DNA of 25,673 nucleotides, from positions 1 to 25,673 of the forward strand of contig JBDKGH010000093.1 in the NCBI GenBank assembly GCA_039798265.1, in the 5' to 3' direction. The DNA is from JBDKGH01 sp039798265. GTDB lineage: Bacteria > Bacteroidota > Bacteroidia > Flavobacteriales_D > Sanyastnellaceae. Shown here piece after piece: positions 25,331 to 25,673 of this stretch; position 1 is the stretch's first letter; each line of letters begins with the position of its first letter. The position numbers and the translations under genes are program-made. The notes beneath the pieces were generated by a model. That model saw only the letters and a program-made list of their open reading frames with translations, made no database searches and was not told the DNA's origin.

Positions 25331-25673
25331 TTACTTGATCTCAACTTTTGCTCCGGCTTCTTCAAGTTGGGTTTTCAAAGCGTTGGCTTCGTCTTTGGTA
25401 ACGCCAGTCTTGAGAGGTTGTGGAGCCTTATCAACTGCATCTTTAGCTTCTTTCAGTCCAAGACCTGTAAGATCTTTAACCAATTTCACTACAGCGAGTT
25501 TGTTTGCACCGCCTTCAACCAAAACTACATCAAATGCAGTTTTCTCTTCGGCAGCAGCACCACCACCAGCACCTGGAGCAGCAACTGCAACAGCAGCGGC
25601 AGCTGGTTCAATTCCGTAATCGTCTTTAAGGATTTTGGCAAGCTCAGTAACTTCCTTTACTGTAAGGTTTACT
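25331..25673 (-). CDS. rplL: 50S ribosomal protein L7/L12, 5'-truncated
   Basis: L7/L12 forms the ribosomal stalk that recruits and activates translation GTPases. 113 residues are visible, from an in-frame VNLTVKEVTELAKILKDDYG at the window edge to the TAA; only about 10 N-terminal residues are missing, judged by the usual length of ~124. The N-terminal dimerisation helix is followed by an Ala/Gly/Pro hinge (AAAAVAVAAPGAGGGAAA) and the C-terminal domain, with VVKLVKDLTGLGLKEAKDAVD as the factor-binding helices. The GTG-initiated shorter reading from 25522 is an internal Val and not the start. It should head a transcript reading into rpoB, partly controlled by the hairpin downstream. Confidence 0.97.
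   Translation of the reverse strand, partial: VNLTVKEVTELAKILKDDYGIEPAAAAVAVAAPGAGGGAAAEEKTAFDVVLVEGGANKLAVVKLVKDLTGLGLKEAKDAVDKAPQPLKTGVTKDEANALKTQLEEAGAKVEIK

Noticed and set aside
1..25673. tRNA, rRNA, CRISPR arrays, insertion sequences, phage or integrase genes
   Set aside because: I looked on both strands and saw no cloverleaf, array, transposase, integrase or flanking repeats.

Overview
The window looks like chromosomal DNA of a Bacteroidota bacterium, probably of the Flavobacteriales/Cryomorphaceae type. The evidence is the three type IX secretion (T9SS) C-terminal sorting domains of the '(L/M)(F/Y)PNP' kind, SprB-like and FG-GAP repeats, the long form of PyrF, housekeeping proteins with Bacteroidota-style sequence, A-rich leaders without clear Shine-Dalgarno sites, and promoter-like TAnnTTTG boxes. 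Taxonomy is inferred from protein style only.

Layout. Positions 1-2707 (+ strand) are housekeeping genes: the 3' part of purM, then prfA and pyrF, closely spaced and ended by a bidirectional terminator. Positions 2776-16201 (- strand) form an accessory block. In transcription order it holds a T9SS-sorted serine hydrolase; a 1300-residue vanadium-haloperoxidase/PAP2-like enzyme with five Ig-like repeats and a T9SS domain; a polytopic protein made of two DoxX-like halves; an unrecognised secreted protein; a seven-bladed FG-GAP/ASPIC protein with SprB-like repeats and a T9SS domain; a secreted PHB-depolymerase-type esterase; a small secreted protein; and a membrane GT2 glycosyltransferase. Positions 16202-16652 are a 451-bp non-coding divergent region with strong hairpins. 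It is followed by a small + strand gene that may encode a winged-helix protein, and another bidirectional terminator. Positions 16984-25673 (- strand) are rpoC, rpoB and the truncated rplL.

How the parts work together. The accessory block is mostly exported: signal peptides, three T9SS cargos, two membrane proteins. It may be a cell-surface or secreted module for oxidative or hydrolytic work on external substrates, but no pathway can be proven from sequence. The FG-GAP protein, esterase and small secreted protein are spaced 4 and 19 nt apart and are very likely co-transcribed. The haloperoxidase gene has its own intrinsic terminator only 8 nt before the next start codon.

The points most worth a second look are RNA-level or regulatory: an intrinsic terminator/attenuator between rplL and rpoB, a C(UUCG)G hairpin between rpoB and rpoC, a 60-bp compound palindrome directly before the GTG start of the glycosyltransferase, and the structured 451-bp non-coding region. 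I found no CRISPR array, tRNA, rRNA, insertion sequence or phage element, and no clear evidence of a wholly new defence or mobile system.
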